A stretch of 64,000 nt of DNA from Burkholderia guangdongensis (GTDB lineage: Bacteria > Pseudomonadota > Gammaproteobacteria > Burkholderiales > Burkholderiaceae): the NCBI RefSeq assembly GCF_013403875.1, contig NZ_JACBNX010000007.1:62001-126000 (forward strand). Direction: 5' to 3'. How positions within the stretch are numbered: the stretch's first letter is position 1; each line of letters opens with the position of its first letter. The notes beneath the pieces are model-generated. The model saw only the letters and a program-made list of their open reading frames with translations. It ran no database searches and had not been told where the DNA came from. Below are positions 45,495-54,324 of this stretch, piece after piece. The position numbers and the translations under genes are program-made.

Positions 45495-46919
45495 ATGCAA
45501 CGCATTGAACACGTCTACATCAACGGCGAATTCGTCACGCCGCACGGCCAGGAATGGTTCGATCTTCACAACCCCAGCACCGAGGAAGTCATCGGCCAGG
45601 TTCGCCTGGGCGACGAGCACGATGCGCGGCGCGCGATCGCGGCGGCCAGCGCGGCGTTTCGAACCTGGTCATGTACGACGCGCGACGAGCGCATCGCCGC
45701 GCTCAAACGCATGCACAAGGCCGTTGCTGCGCGCGAGGACGAGTTGATGGACGCCATCGTCATGGAATACGGCGCGCCCTCGGAGCGCGGGCGCTGGATG
45801 GCGACCTATCCGGCCGACGTCATCGCGCAGGCGATCGACGCGCTGGAAGCGTTCGTGTTCGAGGAGCAGGCGGGCAGCGCGCGCGTGATCCTGACGCCCA
45901 TGGGCGTGGCCGGCCTGATCACGCCCTGGAACAGCAACGCCGGCTTCATCTGCAACAAGCTCGCCACCGCGCTGGCGGCGGGCTGCACCGCCGTCGTCAA
46001 GCCCAGCGAGATGAGCGCGATGCAAACGCGGATCGTGACCGAAGCCTTGCACGAGGCGGGCCTGCCCGCCGGCGTGTTCAACATCGTCAATGGCCGCGGC
46101 GATGTGGTCGGCGAGGAGATCGCACGCCATCCCGACATTGCGAAGATTTCGTTCACCGGCTCGTCCGCGGTCGGCCAGCATCTGGTGACCGCCGGCGCCG
46201 CCACCATGAAGCGCGTGACGCTGGAGCTGGGCGGCAAGTCGCCTACCGTGGTGCTCGATGATGCGGATTTCGCCGGCATCATGCCGCTGGTGCTGCAGGC
46301 CGGGTTTATGAACAGCGGCCAGGCCTGCATCGCCGGCACGCGCATCCTGGTGCCGCGCCGGCGGCTGGCCGAGTTCGAACGGATCGCGAAGGACGCCGTC
46401 TCTCACGTCAAGTCCGGCGATCCGCGCGATGCGGACACCGCCATCGGTCCGATGGTGAGTGCCAGACAGTGGGAGCGCGTGCAGCACTACATCCGCATCG
46501 GCGTGGAGGAGGGCGCACGGCTGCTGGCGGGCGGCGAAGGCCGGCCCGATGGCTTGCGTGCGGGTTGGTTCGTGAAGCCGACGATCTTCACGGATGCCAC
46601 CAACCAGATGCGCATTGCGCGTGAAGAAATCTTCGGCCCCGTGCTGACCGTCATCCCGTACGACGACGAGGCCGACGCGATTGCGATCGCCAACGACACG
46701 CGCTACGGCCTGAGCGCGGTGGTGCTCGGCCAGGACCTCGAGCGCTGCGAGCGCGTGGCACGCCGGATCGACGCGGGCCGCGTGCTGATCAATACGCTGG
46801 CCCATGAGCCACGTGCGCCGTTCGGCGGCTTCAAGCATTCGGGGCTCGGGCGCGAAATGGGCCGGTGGGGGATGAGCGCGTATCTGGAGCCGAAGACCGT
46901 GTTGATGGCACAGGGCTGA
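45495..46919 (+). CDS. NAD(P)-dependent aldehyde dehydrogenase
   Basis: A 474-residue aldehyde dehydrogenase with ITPWNSNAGFICNKLA (~residue 141), SFTGSSAVGQHL, the general base in LELGGKSPTVVLDDADF (~residue 244) and the catalytic Cys in FMNSGQACIAGTRILV (~residue 278). It resembles the group that acts on small or aromatic aldehydes; the substrate is not evident. It is the likely target of the divergent LysR gene. Codon preference (more GCC, CTG and CCC) differs from the surrounding Burkholderia-like genes, suggesting the pair came in together. Confidence 0.93.
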   Translation: MQRIEHVYINGEFVTPHGQEWFDLHNPSTEEVIGQVRLGDEHDARRAIAAASAAFRTWSCTTRDERIAALKRMHKAVAAREDELMDAIVMEYGAPSERGRWMATYPADVIAQAIDALEAFVFEEQAGSARVILTPMGVAGLITPWNSNAGFICNKLATALAAGCTAVVKPSEMSAMQTRIVTEALHEAGLPAGVFNIVNGRGDVVGEEIARHPDIAKISFTGSSAVGQHLVTAGAATMKRVTLELGGKSPTVVLDDADFAGIMPLVLQAGFMNSGQACIAGTRILVPRRRLAEFERIAKDAVSHVKSGDPRDADTAIGPMVSARQWERVQHYIRIGVEEGARLLAGGEGRPDGLRAGWFVKPTIFTDATNQMRIAREEIFGPVLTVIPYDDEADAIAIANDTRYGLSAVVLGQDLERCERVARRIDAGRVLINTLAHEPRAPFGGFKHSGLGREMGRWGMSAYLEPKTVLMAQG

Positions 46920-46961
46920 CCGGACGTCGGCGCTGACGTGGATGCGGTTTGTCCGATGCGC

Positions 46962-47324
46962 TCAGGCGTCGCGTGTCACGCGTACCGCCGTGCCATAACA
47001 AATCACCTCGGTCACGCCGGCGCCGATCTCGGTCGAGTCGTAGCGCATCGCGACGATCCCGTTCGCGCCGAGCCGGCGCGCCTCTCCGACCATCTGCTCG
47101 TAAGCCTGCCGGCGCGCGCGTTCGCACATCGACGTATAGAGCGAGATGTTGCCGCCGAACAGCGTCTGCAGCGCGGCGCCGAACGAGCCGACGATCGAGC
47201 GCGAGCGGACGACGAGGCCCTGCACGACGCCGAGCGGGCGCACGATCGTATGACCGGGCAGGTCGAAGGCGGTCGTCACGCGATCGGGCGTGAGATCGTC
47301 GAGGGAGCGGGCAGTGTCGGTCAT
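46962..47324 (-). CDS. YbjQ / DUF74 family protein
   Basis: A 120-residue soluble protein. It matches the YbjQ (heavy-metal-binding-like) family by [16 protein letters not shown], then [35 protein letters not shown]. Family members form a pentameric barrel of unknown function. Start 47324 ([10 protein letters not shown]) is chosen over the in-frame codon at 47345. It lies 42 bp after the convergent aldehyde dehydrogenase and in the same direction as cdhR, which ends 42 bp upstream. Confidence 0.88.
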   Translation of the reverse strand: MTDTARSLDDLTPDRVTTAFDLPGHTIVRPLGVVQGLVVRSRSIVGSFGAALQTLFGGNISLYTSMCERARRQAYEQMVGEARRLGANGIVAMRYDSTEIGAGVTEVICYGTAVRVTRDA

Positions 47325-47366
47325 CGCGGGCAGCCGGTGGGTCAAGGGTGACAGCGATTCTATCCG

Positions 47367-48311
47367 TTACCGCGTCGCGCGCCGGTCGCCGCGCGGACTC
47401 ACGCCGAACCGCGCGCGATACGTGCGCGAGAAATGCGACGGCGATTCGAACCCGCACGCGACGCATACCGACGCGACGCTCATGTCCGTCTGCTGCAGCA
47501 GCTCTCGCGCGCGGTCGAGCCGCAGGTTCAGATAGAAGCGCGTCGGCGTGTCGTCGAGCGTCGTGCTGAACAGCCGCTCGAGCTGGCGGCGCGTGATCGC
47601 GACTTCGGCCGCGAGCGCGTCGGGCCCGGGCGGGCTTTCCATGTTCCGCTCCATCGTGCCGATCACCTGGATCAGCTTGCGGTTGTGCACGCCGTAGCGC
47701 GCGGCGATCTCGAGCCGCTGGCTGTCCGAGCGCTGCCGGATCCGGCTCACGACGAACTGCTCGGAGATCGCGGCCGCGAGATCCGCGCCGTGGCGTCGGC
47801 CGATCAGGTCGAGCATCATGTCGATCGACGCGGTGCCGCCCGCGCACGTGATCCGCCGCTCGCCGGTCTCGAACAGCTCCTGCGTCGCGCTCAACCGCGG
47901 ATAGCGCTCGCGGAACGCGGCGAGCGCCTCCCAGTGCAGCGTCAGCCGATGCGTCGGCGCGAACAGTCCGGCCTCCGCGAGCACGAAGCTGCCGGTGTCG
48001 ATCCCGCCTAGCGTCGCGCCGTGCCGGTGCTGGCCGCGCAGCCAGTCGGCGAGCGCGCGCGTATAGCACGCGAGCGGATCGAAGCCCGCGACGACGAACA
48101 CCGTGTCGACGCGCTCCACGTCCGCGCACGCGGCCTCCGCCGCGATCGGAATCCCGTTGCTCGCGGCGACCGGCGCGCCGTCGAGGCTCAGCACGTGCCA
48201 GCGGTACAACTGCGCGCGGAAGCGGTTCGCGACGCGCAGCGGCTCGACCGCGGACATGAAGCCGAGCGCGGAGAAGCCGGGCAGCAGCAGGAAGTGGAAA
48301 TCCTCGGGCAT
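47367..48311 (-). CDS. cdhR: GlxA/AraC-type regulator of carnitine catabolism
   Basis: The 314 residues have an N-terminal DJ-1/PfpI-like domain (FHFLLLPGFSALGFMSAVEPLRVAN to ~residue 180) and a C-terminal AraC DNA-binding domain (AAEVAITRRQLERLF and VCVACGFESPSHFSRTYRARFGVSPR). It is a paralogue of GbdR. It is divergent from caiX-cdhCAB, as CdhR is in Pseudomonas, where it activates the operon with carnitine. Start 48311 (MPEDFHFLLLPGF) is the natural start; the frame is open to 48422. Confidence 0.85.
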   Translation of the reverse strand: MPEDFHFLLLPGFSALGFMSAVEPLRVANRFRAQLYRWHVLSLDGAPVAASNGIPIAAEAACADVERVDTVFVVAGFDPLACYTRALADWLRGQHRHGATLGGIDTGSFVLAEAGLFAPTHRLTLHWEALAAFRERYPRLSATQELFETGERRITCAGGTASIDMMLDLIGRRHGADLAAAISEQFVVSRIRQRSDSQRLEIAARYGVHNRKLIQVIGTMERNMESPPGPDALAAEVAITRRQLERLFSTTLDDTPTRFYLNLRLDRARELLQQTDMSVASVCVACGFESPSHFSRTYRARFGVSPRGDRRATR

Positions 48312-48498
48312 CGGAACGGGCGGCGGGCGTGACGAACGCCACGAGCGTACCGCCGACACGGTTACGACGCAACGGGGCAAGCACGTGCGCGGCCCGATCG
48401 CGATCAAATCCGTTCTGCACAAGGCTCGGCGGCCATCTAGTGGTTTTTACGCATAGTCGCATCCAGTCAAGAAAGGGTCGCGCGCGGTCGTCTTGCGC

Positions 48499-48519
48499 GA
48501 AATATGGACCGTTACTTTT
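48499..48519 (+). promoter_or_regulatory. Motif upstream of caiX shared with the porin at 43283
   Basis: GAAATATGGACCGTTACTTT and the next base differ at only two positions from 43126-43146. The motif lies 67 nt upstream of the caiX start in the 275-bp cdhR-caiX gap. Candidate CdhR/GbdR site or promoter part. Confidence 0.5.
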
Positions 48520-48586
48520 GAGTCCACGATGCAGGCCGGGACGCATTCCGCTGACCGCCTGTCCGAACCGTCGAACCGGAGGAATC

Positions 48587-49540
48587 ATGAAGTCGAGAAA
48601 GATCGCGGTGCTCTGCGCGGCGCTGCTGGCTGCATCCACGTGGTCGACCGTGACGCGTGCGGGGCAGGACCCTGAGACCTGCCGCACCGTGCGCTTCGCG
48701 GACATCGGCTGGACCGATATCACGTCGACGACCGCGCTGGCGTCGACCGTGTTCGAAGGGCTCGGCTACAAGCCGACGACGACGATCTCGTCGGTGCCGA
48801 TTTCATTCGCAGGCCTGAAGAGCAAGCAGATCGACGTGTCGCTCGGCTACTGGTGGCCGGTGCAGCAGAAGCAGCTTCAGCCGTTCCTCGACAGCAAGTC
48901 GATCGAGGTGCTCAATCCGCCGAACCTGTCCGGCGCGAAGGCGACGCTCGCGGTGCCGGGCTACGAGTACGACGCGGGCCTGAAGACGTTCGAAGACATC
49001 GCGAAGCACCGCGCGGAGCTCGACGGCAAGATCTACGGGATCGAGCCCGGCAGCAGCGCGAACGCGACGATCCAGAAGATGATCGCGACGAACCAGTACG
49101 GGCTCGGCGGCTTCAAGCTCGTCGAGTCGAGCGAGGCGGGCATGCTCGTGTCGGTCGACCGCGCGATCCGCGAGAAGAAGTGGATCGTGTTCCTCGGCTG
49201 GGAGCCGCATCCGATGAACATCGACATCAAGATGAACTACCTGTCGGGCGGCGACGCATCGTTCGGGCCGAACTACGGCGAAGCGCGCGTGTACACGCTG
49301 ACGTCGCCCGACTTCATCGCGCGCTGTCCGAACGCGGGCAAGCTCGTCGGCAATCTGCGCTTCTCGACGCAGCTCGAGAACGAGCTGATGAAGGCGGTGA
49401 TGAACAAGGAGAAGCCGGCCGAAGCCGCGCGCGCCTACCTGAAGCAGCATCCGCAGGTGCTCGATCCGTGGCTCGCGGGCGTGAAAACCTACGACGGCAA
49501 GGACGGCCTGCCGGCCGTAAAAGCATATCTCGGCCTGTGA
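48587..49540 (+). CDS. caiX: Carnitine-binding periplasmic protein
   Basis: A 317-residue secreted binding protein (signal MKSRKIAVLCAALLAASTWSTVTRA). It is of the OpuAC/ProX type: VRFADIGWTDITSTTALAST, then LSLGYWW-like SLGYWWPVQQ and WIVFLGWEPHPMNI, with the aromatic residues that hold a trimethylammonium group. GGAGG at 48578-48582 lies 4 nt before the ATG at 48587. First gene of the carnitine operon, as in Pseudomonas, where CaiX serves the shared Cbc transporter. Confidence 0.88.
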   Translation: MKSRKIAVLCAALLAASTWSTVTRAGQDPETCRTVRFADIGWTDITSTTALASTVFEGLGYKPTTTISSVPISFAGLKSKQIDVSLGYWWPVQQKQLQPFLDSKSIEVLNPPNLSGAKATLAVPGYEYDAGLKTFEDIAKHRAELDGKIYGIEPGSSANATIQKMIATNQYGLGGFKLVESSEAGMLVSVDRAIREKKWIVFLGWEPHPMNIDIKMNYLSGGDASFGPNYGEARVYTLTSPDFIARCPNAGKLVGNLRFSTQLENELMKAVMNKEKPAEAARAYLKQHPQVLDPWLAGVKTYDGKDGLPAVKAYLGL

Positions 49541-49588
49541 CGGCGCACGCCGATCGAATGGATAACTGAACGAATCGAGGCATTCCGC

Positions 49589-50518
49589 ATGAATCACGAA
49601 ATCATCATCACCTGCGCCGTCACCGGCGCGGGCGACACCGTCGGCAAGCATCCGGCGGTGCCGGTCACGCCGAAGGAAATCGCCGCGGCGGCGATCGAAG
49701 CCGCGAAGGCGGGCGCGACGGTCGCGCACTGCCACGTGCGCGATCCGCAAACCGGGCGCGGCAGCCGCGATCCGAACCTGTATCGCGAGGTCGTCGACCG
49801 GATCCGCTCGGCCGACGTCGACGTGATCATCAACCTGACGGCCGGCATGGGCGGCGATCTCGAGATCGGCCCGGGCGAGGATCCGATGCGCTTCGGCAAG
49901 GGCACCGATCTCGTCGGCGGGCTCACGCGGCTCGCGCACGTCGAGGAACTGCTGCCGGAGATCTGTACGCTCGACTGCGGTACGCTGAATTTCGGCGACG
50001 GCGACTACATCTACGTGTCGACGCCCGCGCAGCTGCGCGCGGGCGCGAAGCGGATCCAGGAGCTCGGCGTGAAGCCGGAGCTCGAGATCTTCGACACCGG
50101 GCATCTGTGGTTCGCGAAGCAACTGCTGAAGGAAGGGCTGCTCGACGATCCGCCGCTGTTCCAGATCTGCCTCGGGATTCCGTGGGGCGCGCCCGCCGAC
50201 ACGACGACGATGAAGGCGATGGTCGACAACCTGCCGCCCGGCGCGCACTGGGCCGGTTTCGGGATCGGCCGGATGCAGATGCCGATGGTCGCGCAGGCGA
50301 TGCTGCTCGGCGGGCACGTGCGCGTCGGCCTCGAGGACAACCTGTGGCTTGATCGCGGCGTGCACGCGTCGAACGGCTCGCTCGTCGAGCGCGCGCGCGA
50401 CATCGTCGAAAAGCTCGGCGGCCGTGTGCTGACGCCGGCCGAAGGGCGCCGCAAGCTCGGTCTGCCCGCGCGTGGCGAGCGTCCGCTCGAACGCCGCGTG
50501 CTGACCGAGTTCGCATGA
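49589..50518 (+). CDS. cdhC: 3-Dehydrocarnitine cleavage enzyme (BKACE family)
   Basis: A 309-residue beta-keto acid cleavage enzyme. Zinc-site residues are visible in [14 protein letters not shown] and [15 protein letters not shown] (HxH, ~residue 48). The later blocks are [26 protein letters not shown] and [17 protein letters not shown]. It uses acetyl-CoA to split 3-dehydrocarnitine into betainyl-CoA and acetoacetate. It follows caiX by 48 bp and precedes cdhA by 73 bp, matching the carnitine operon order. Confidence 0.92.
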   Translation: MNHEIIITCAVTGAGDTVGKHPAVPVTPKEIAAAAIEAAKAGATVAHCHVRDPQTGRGSRDPNLYREVVDRIRSADVDVIINLTAGMGGDLEIGPGEDPMRFGKGTDLVGGLTRLAHVEELLPEICTLDCGTLNFGDGDYIYVSTPAQLRAGAKRIQELGVKPELEIFDTGHLWFAKQLLKEGLLDDPPLFQICLGIPWGAPADTTTMKAMVDNLPPGAHWAGFGIGRMQMPMVAQAMLLGGHVRVGLEDNLWLDRGVHASNGSLVERARDIVEKLGGRVLTPAEGRRKLGLPARGERPLERRVLTEFA

Positions 50519-50591
50519 TCTTTTGTCGTACGACGGCGGCCGCGCACGTGCGCGGGCCGCATTCTCTCCCGATTTCAAGGAAGCATTTGTC

Positions 50592-51557
50592 ATGGCAGTG
50601 ACGACCGACATCAAAACGTTCGCCGCGATCGGCACCGGCGTGATCGGCAGCGGCTGGGTCTGCCGCGCGCTCGCGAACGGGCTCGACGTGGTGGTATGGG
50701 ATCCGGCGCCCGGCGCCGAGCAGCAGCTGCGAGCGAACGTCGCGAACGCGTGGCCCGCGCTCGAGCGCGCCGGGCTCAAGCCGGGCGCCGATCCGGCGCG
50801 GCTGCGCTTCGTATCGACGATCGAGGCGTGCGTCGCCGACGCCGACTTCATCCAGGAAAGCGCGCCCGAGCGCGAGGCGCTGAAACTCGAGCTGCACGAG
50901 CAGATCAGTCGCGCCGCGCGGCCGGACGCGATCATCGCGTCGTCGACGTCGGGGCTGCTGCCGTCGGACTTCTATGCGCGCGCGACGCATCCGGAGCGCT
51001 GCGTGGTCGGGCATCCGTTCAATCCGGTCTATCTGCTGCCGCTCGTCGAGGTGCTCGGCGGCGAACGGACGTCGCCGGAAACGGTCGACGCGGCGATGCG
51101 GATTTACAGCGGCCTCGGCATGCGCCCGCTGCGGGTGCGCAAGGAGGTGCCGGGCTTCATCGCGGACCGGCTGCTCGAAGCGCTGTGGCGCGAGGCGCTG
51201 CATCTCGTCAACGAAGGCGTCGCGACGACGGGCGAGATCGACGACGCGATCCGCTTCGGCGCGGGGATCCGCTGGTCGTTCATGGGCACGTTCCTCACGT
51301 ACACGCTCGCGGGCGGCGACGCCGGCATGCGGCACTTCATGCAGCAATTCGGCCCGGCGCTGGAACTGCCGTGGACGAAGCTCGTCGCGCCGCAGCTGAC
51401 CGATGAGCTGATCGATCGGGTGGTCGAAGGCACGACCGAGCAGCAGGGCGCGCGCAGCATCAAGGCGCTGGAGCGTTATCGCGACGAATGCATTACCGAG
51501 GTGCTGCGCGCGATCGGCGACGTGAAGGCGCGGCACGGCATGCGATTCGAGGACTAG
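50592..51557 (+). CDS. cdhA: L-carnitine 3-dehydrogenase
   Basis: The 321 residues fit a 3-hydroxyacyl-CoA dehydrogenase-like fold: an NAD site ([20 protein letters not shown], split by position ~residues 11-30), [26 protein letters not shown], the catalytic His in [14 protein letters not shown] (~residue 140) and [16 protein letters not shown]. It oxidises carnitine to 3-dehydrocarnitine. ATG 50592 follows AAGGAAGCATTTGTC. The next gene starts 4 bp after its stop. Confidence 0.92.
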   Translation: MAVTTDIKTFAAIGTGVIGSGWVCRALANGLDVVVWDPAPGAEQQLRANVANAWPALERAGLKPGADPARLRFVSTIEACVADADFIQESAPEREALKLELHEQISRAARPDAIIASSTSGLLPSDFYARATHPERCVVGHPFNPVYLLPLVEVLGGERTSPETVDAAMRIYSGLGMRPLRVRKEVPGFIADRLLEALWREALHLVNEGVATTGEIDDAIRFGAGIRWSFMGTFLTYTLAGGDAGMRHFMQQFGPALELPWTKLVAPQLTDELIDRVVEGTTEQQGARSIKALERYRDECITEVLRAIGDVKARHGMRFED

Positions 51558-51561
51558 GGCG

Positions 51562-52050
51562 ATGACCGACGCCACGCCGCTGACGATCTACCGCGACACC
51601 GTGCGGCCCGAATGGGTCGATTACAACGGGCACCTGCGCGACGCGTTCTATCTGCTGATCTTCAGCTTCGCGACCGATGCGCTGATCGACCGGATCGGTC
51701 TCGACGACGCGACGCGCCAGGCCCGTGGGCGCTCGGTCTACACGCTCGAGGCGCACGTGAACTATCTGCACGAGATCCGGGAGGGGACGCCCGTGCGGGT
51801 CGACGCGCGCGTGCTCGCGCACGATGCGAAGCGGATGCATCTGTATTTCGAAATGTTCGCGGACGGACACGATGGGCCGGTGTCGGCGAGCGAGCAGATG
51901 CTGATGCATGTCGCGACGCAGGACGGGCCGAAGTCGGCGGCGTTCGATCCGGACGTCGCGGAGCACGTCGCCGCACTGCATGCGCTGCAGCGCGACCATG
52001 CGCCGCCGGCTTTCGCGGGGCGCGTGATCGCGCTGCCCGCGCGGCGCTAG
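51562..52050 (+). CDS. cdhB: Betainyl-CoA thioesterase (hotdog fold)
   Basis: The 162 residues show the acyl-CoA thioesterase hotdog pattern: VRPEWVDYNGHLRDAFYLLI with the Asp-Tyr-Asn-Gly-His motif (~residues 12-24), then SVYTLEAHVNYLHEIREGTPV. It would release glycine betaine from betainyl-CoA, linking carnitine to the gbc-dgc pathway. It starts 4 bp after cdhA. Last gene of the pathway unit; the esterase 16 bp downstream may be co-transcribed. Confidence 0.9.
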   Translation: MTDATPLTIYRDTVRPEWVDYNGHLRDAFYLLIFSFATDALIDRIGLDDATRQARGRSVYTLEAHVNYLHEIREGTPVRVDARVLAHDAKRMHLYFEMFADGHDGPVSASEQMLMHVATQDGPKSAAFDPDVAEHVAALHALQRDHAPPAFAGRVIALPARR

Positions 52051-52066
52051 CGCGGGCGGGCGACCG

Positions 52067-53026
52067 ATGATCGAACCCGAAATCGCGATGTTCGTCGCGG
52101 CGGTCGAAGCGTGGTATCCGGCCGATGCGGCGGCGCGCTCGCCCGACGAGCAGCGCCGGCTCTACGATCGTTTCGCGGCCGCGTGGACGCCGGCCGCGCT
52201 GCCGGCCGGCGTCGTGCGGGAGGACGGTTTTTTCGACGCGCGGGACGGCCGCCGGATTCGGCTGCGCATTTACCGGCCCGCGCACGCGCCGTCGCGCGGC
52301 ACCGTGCTGTTTTTCCACGGCGGCGGCTTCGTCGTCGGCTCGCTCGACAGTCACGAGCTGATCACCGCGCGTCTCGCGGCGGAGTCGGGGCTGGCCGTGA
52401 TCTCGGTCGACTACCGGCTCGCGCCCGAGCATCCGGCGCCGGCCGCGTTCGACGACGCGCTCGCGGTCGCCGAAGCCGCGCTCGACGCGCGGCTTCCGTT
52501 CGACGGGTTCACGCGGCCGGCGCGGCCGCTGACACTCGCCGGCGACAGCGCGGGCGGCATGCTCGCGGCCGCGGTCGCCACCGCGCTGCGCGACGCGTTG
52601 CGCGACGCGGGGCGCGATGGTATCGATGGTATCGACGGCGTCGCGCTCGTCTATCCGATGCTCGGCGTCGAGCCGCAGCGTCCGGCGCGCGACACCGAAG
52701 CGCATGCGCCGATGCTGACGCTCGACGACGTTTACCGATACCGCGCGCTGTACTGGGGCGACCGGCCGCCGCCGCGCGATACGGTGCCGCTCGACGCTGT
52801 GCGCTTCGACGGCCTGCCGCCGGTGCTCGCGATCGCGGCGGAGCACGATCCGCTGCGCGACGATGCGCGCGTGTACGTCGAGCGGATTCGCGCGGCGGGC
52901 GGCGCGGCGCGTTTCTGGCTTGGGGAGGGGCTGGTGCACGGCTGCTGGCGCGCGCTCGATTCGAGTCCGCAGGCCGCGCGGCTGCATCGGGAGGTCGCGA
53001 TGTTCCTGCTGGCGCCGCACGCGTGA
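52067..53026 (+). CDS. Alpha/beta-hydrolase, hormone-sensitive-lipase-type esterase
   Basis: A 319-residue family IV esterase. The oxyanion motif is VLFFHGGGFVVGS (~residues 78-90), and the nucleophile elbow is LAGDSAGGMLAAAVA (Ser ~residue 162). The acid and base are likely in EHDPLRDD (Asp ~262) and GLVHGCW (His ~292). No signal peptide. It follows cdhB by 16 bp, so it may be part of the carnitine operon, where splitting of acyl-carnitine esters would make sense; that link is inferred. A microsatellite-like GGTATCGAT repeat occurs near 52618. Confidence 0.9.
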   Translation: MIEPEIAMFVAAVEAWYPADAAARSPDEQRRLYDRFAAAWTPAALPAGVVREDGFFDARDGRRIRLRIYRPAHAPSRGTVLFFHGGGFVVGSLDSHELITARLAAESGLAVISVDYRLAPEHPAPAAFDDALAVAEAALDARLPFDGFTRPARPLTLAGDSAGGMLAAAVATALRDALRDAGRDGIDGIDGVALVYPMLGVEPQRPARDTEAHAPMLTLDDVYRYRALYWGDRPPPRDTVPLDAVRFDGLPPVLAIAAEHDPLRDDARVYVERIRAAGGAARFWLGEGLVHGCWRALDSSPQAARLHREVAMFLLAPHA

Positions 53027-53217
53027 GGGGGCGGCTGGAAAACGCGATCGGACAGCGTGATCGGACGGCGCGACCGGAAAGCGTGACCGGAAAGCGTGTC
53101 GCCGATGCTGAAAAAGCACCCGGACGCGTGGCGCCCGGGCGAAGCCATCCCGGATGGGGTGGCGGAGGTATGTCGGACTTGTAAAGAAGAATGAGAAGCG
53201 AGACCGGTAAAACGGAG

Positions 53218-53238
53218 CGAGCCCGATGATCGGGCTCG
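53218..53238 (-). terminator. Hairpin downstream of the DUF4148 gene
   Basis: CGAGCCCG (53218-53225) and CGGGCTCG (53231-53238) form a perfect 8-bp stem with a 5-nt loop between the two convergent genes. On the minus strand it is followed by CTCCGTTTT. It probably ends the DUF4148 transcript and may act in both directions. Confidence 0.6.
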
Positions 53239-53297
53239 TCTGTACTGCTTCTTGCTACGCGCGATGCGCGGCGCCCGCGAGGGCGCGGTCGGCCGGC

Positions 53298-53609
53298 TTA
53301 GTGACCGAAGAACAGCGAATCGCGTGCGTTGGGCGCGGCGGCCGGCGCGGCAACCGGGCTGCCTGCATGGACGACCGGAGCCGGCTGCGCGCCGTAGCCG
53401 GTGCTGTCGGCGGCGTGCACGCGCGCTTCGGCGGCCTGGATGTTGTCCGGGTAGTACGGGCTCGCCTCGCCCGGGCGGAAGCCGGCCTGTTCGAGTTGGA
53501 CGAGTTCGCCGCGCACTTGAGCGCGGGTGACCGGGCTTTGTTGAGCGAATGCGCCGAACGAAGCGGAAAGAGCGGCAGCGGCGACGACAGCGGTAACGAG
53601 CGACTTCAT
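53298..53609 (-). CDS. Secreted DUF4148 domain protein
   Basis: A 103-residue protein with a signal peptide (MKSLVTAVVAAAALSASFGAFA then QQSPVTRAQV). The DUF4148 motif LTRAQVRGEL...EAGF...YYP is seen as TRAQVRGELVQLEQAGFRPGE (one to twenty residues shown) and SPYYPDNIQAAEARV. The family is small, periplasmic and widespread in Burkholderia; its function is unknown. GGAGGTCATC precedes the ATG at 53609. Confidence 0.92.
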   Translation of the reverse strand: MKSLVTAVVAAAALSASFGAFAQQSPVTRAQVRGELVQLEQAGFRPGEASPYYPDNIQAAEARVHAADSTGYGAQPAPVVHAGSPVAAPAAAPNARDSLFFGH

Positions 53610-53823
53610 GATGACCTCCAATATTTTGTTCAGGGCGCCTTCGACTCGATGTCTTAAGCGATTGGTTAAATCATAGTCATCGTGAACTTGCGGGTAAACG
53701 CCGATTTGCGCGAAAGATTGTTGCCGTGGTGGTAAAAATGCCGGGGGAATTAATCTTTCGAAGAGCTTTCGTTGTGGGCTGCGCAACAACCATCACGCAG
53801 CGCGCGAGCGATTCGGCGCGCCT

Positions 53824-54111
53824 TCACTTGCCGCCGGACAGGCCGAGCACGTCGGCGGAGATCATCGCGGCGGCGTTCGCGGGCAACGGACGCTCGGCGG
53901 GGCGGAACACTTCGTCGCCGCGGTGGATGATCTGACGCGACAGCGCGCAGGTGCCGGTGCGCTGCGCGAAGCGGCGGCGCCAGCGCTGCTCGCCGTAATG
54001 ACAGCGGCCGGGCTCGACCCAGCGCACGATGAGGAGCGTGTCGGAACGTTCGAGGATTTCGATGTGGACGTCGTCGGGATCGCGCGCAGGCAGGGGTTGG
54101 GACGATTTCAT
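53824..54111 (-). CDS. DUF3331 domain protein
   Basis: A 95-residue protein. LLIVRWVEPGRCHYGEQRW and RTGTCALSRQIIHRGDEVFRP match the DUF3331 pattern, with Cys residues near 38 and 57 that could bind metal. Start 54111 (MKSSQPLPARD) has AGGAAAC upstream; the frame stays open to 54264 but that part has no start signal. The family is burkholderial and uncharacterised. A 20-bp perfect palindrome lies 30 bp upstream. Confidence 0.88.
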   Translation of the reverse strand: MKSSQPLPARDPDDVHIEILERSDTLLIVRWVEPGRCHYGEQRWRRRFAQRTGTCALSRQIIHRGDEVFRPAERPLPANAAAMISADVLGLSGGK

Positions 54112-54140
54112 TTTGCCGTTTCCTAAAGCTCGCGCGGCAT

Positions 54141-54160
54141 CGGCGTCGGCGCCGACGCCG
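54141..54160. promoter_or_regulatory. 20-bp perfect palindrome upstream of the DUF3331 gene
   Basis: CGGCGTCGGCGCCGACGCCG is its own reverse complement. It lies 30-49 bp before the DUF3331 start, where an operator could sit. GC-rich palindromes also arise by chance in this genome, so its role is open. Confidence 0.45.
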
Positions 54161-54324
54161 TAGGGGTTTCCGTGTGGTTTGCTAAATGTAAGCGCGCGCG
54201 ATCGGAAATAACATCCTGCGCGGACCCAATTACCTATTGCCGATTTAGAAACAATCGACGCCATTTTGTGGGGAAGGTGTCGGTAGAACTTGCCGGAACG
54301 TGGCCGGGCACCGGCACCGCGCCG

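Noticed and set aside
48499..48519. Sigma-54 promoter in the shared motif
   Set aside because: The GG and GC dinucleotides at the required -24/-12 spacing are not present.
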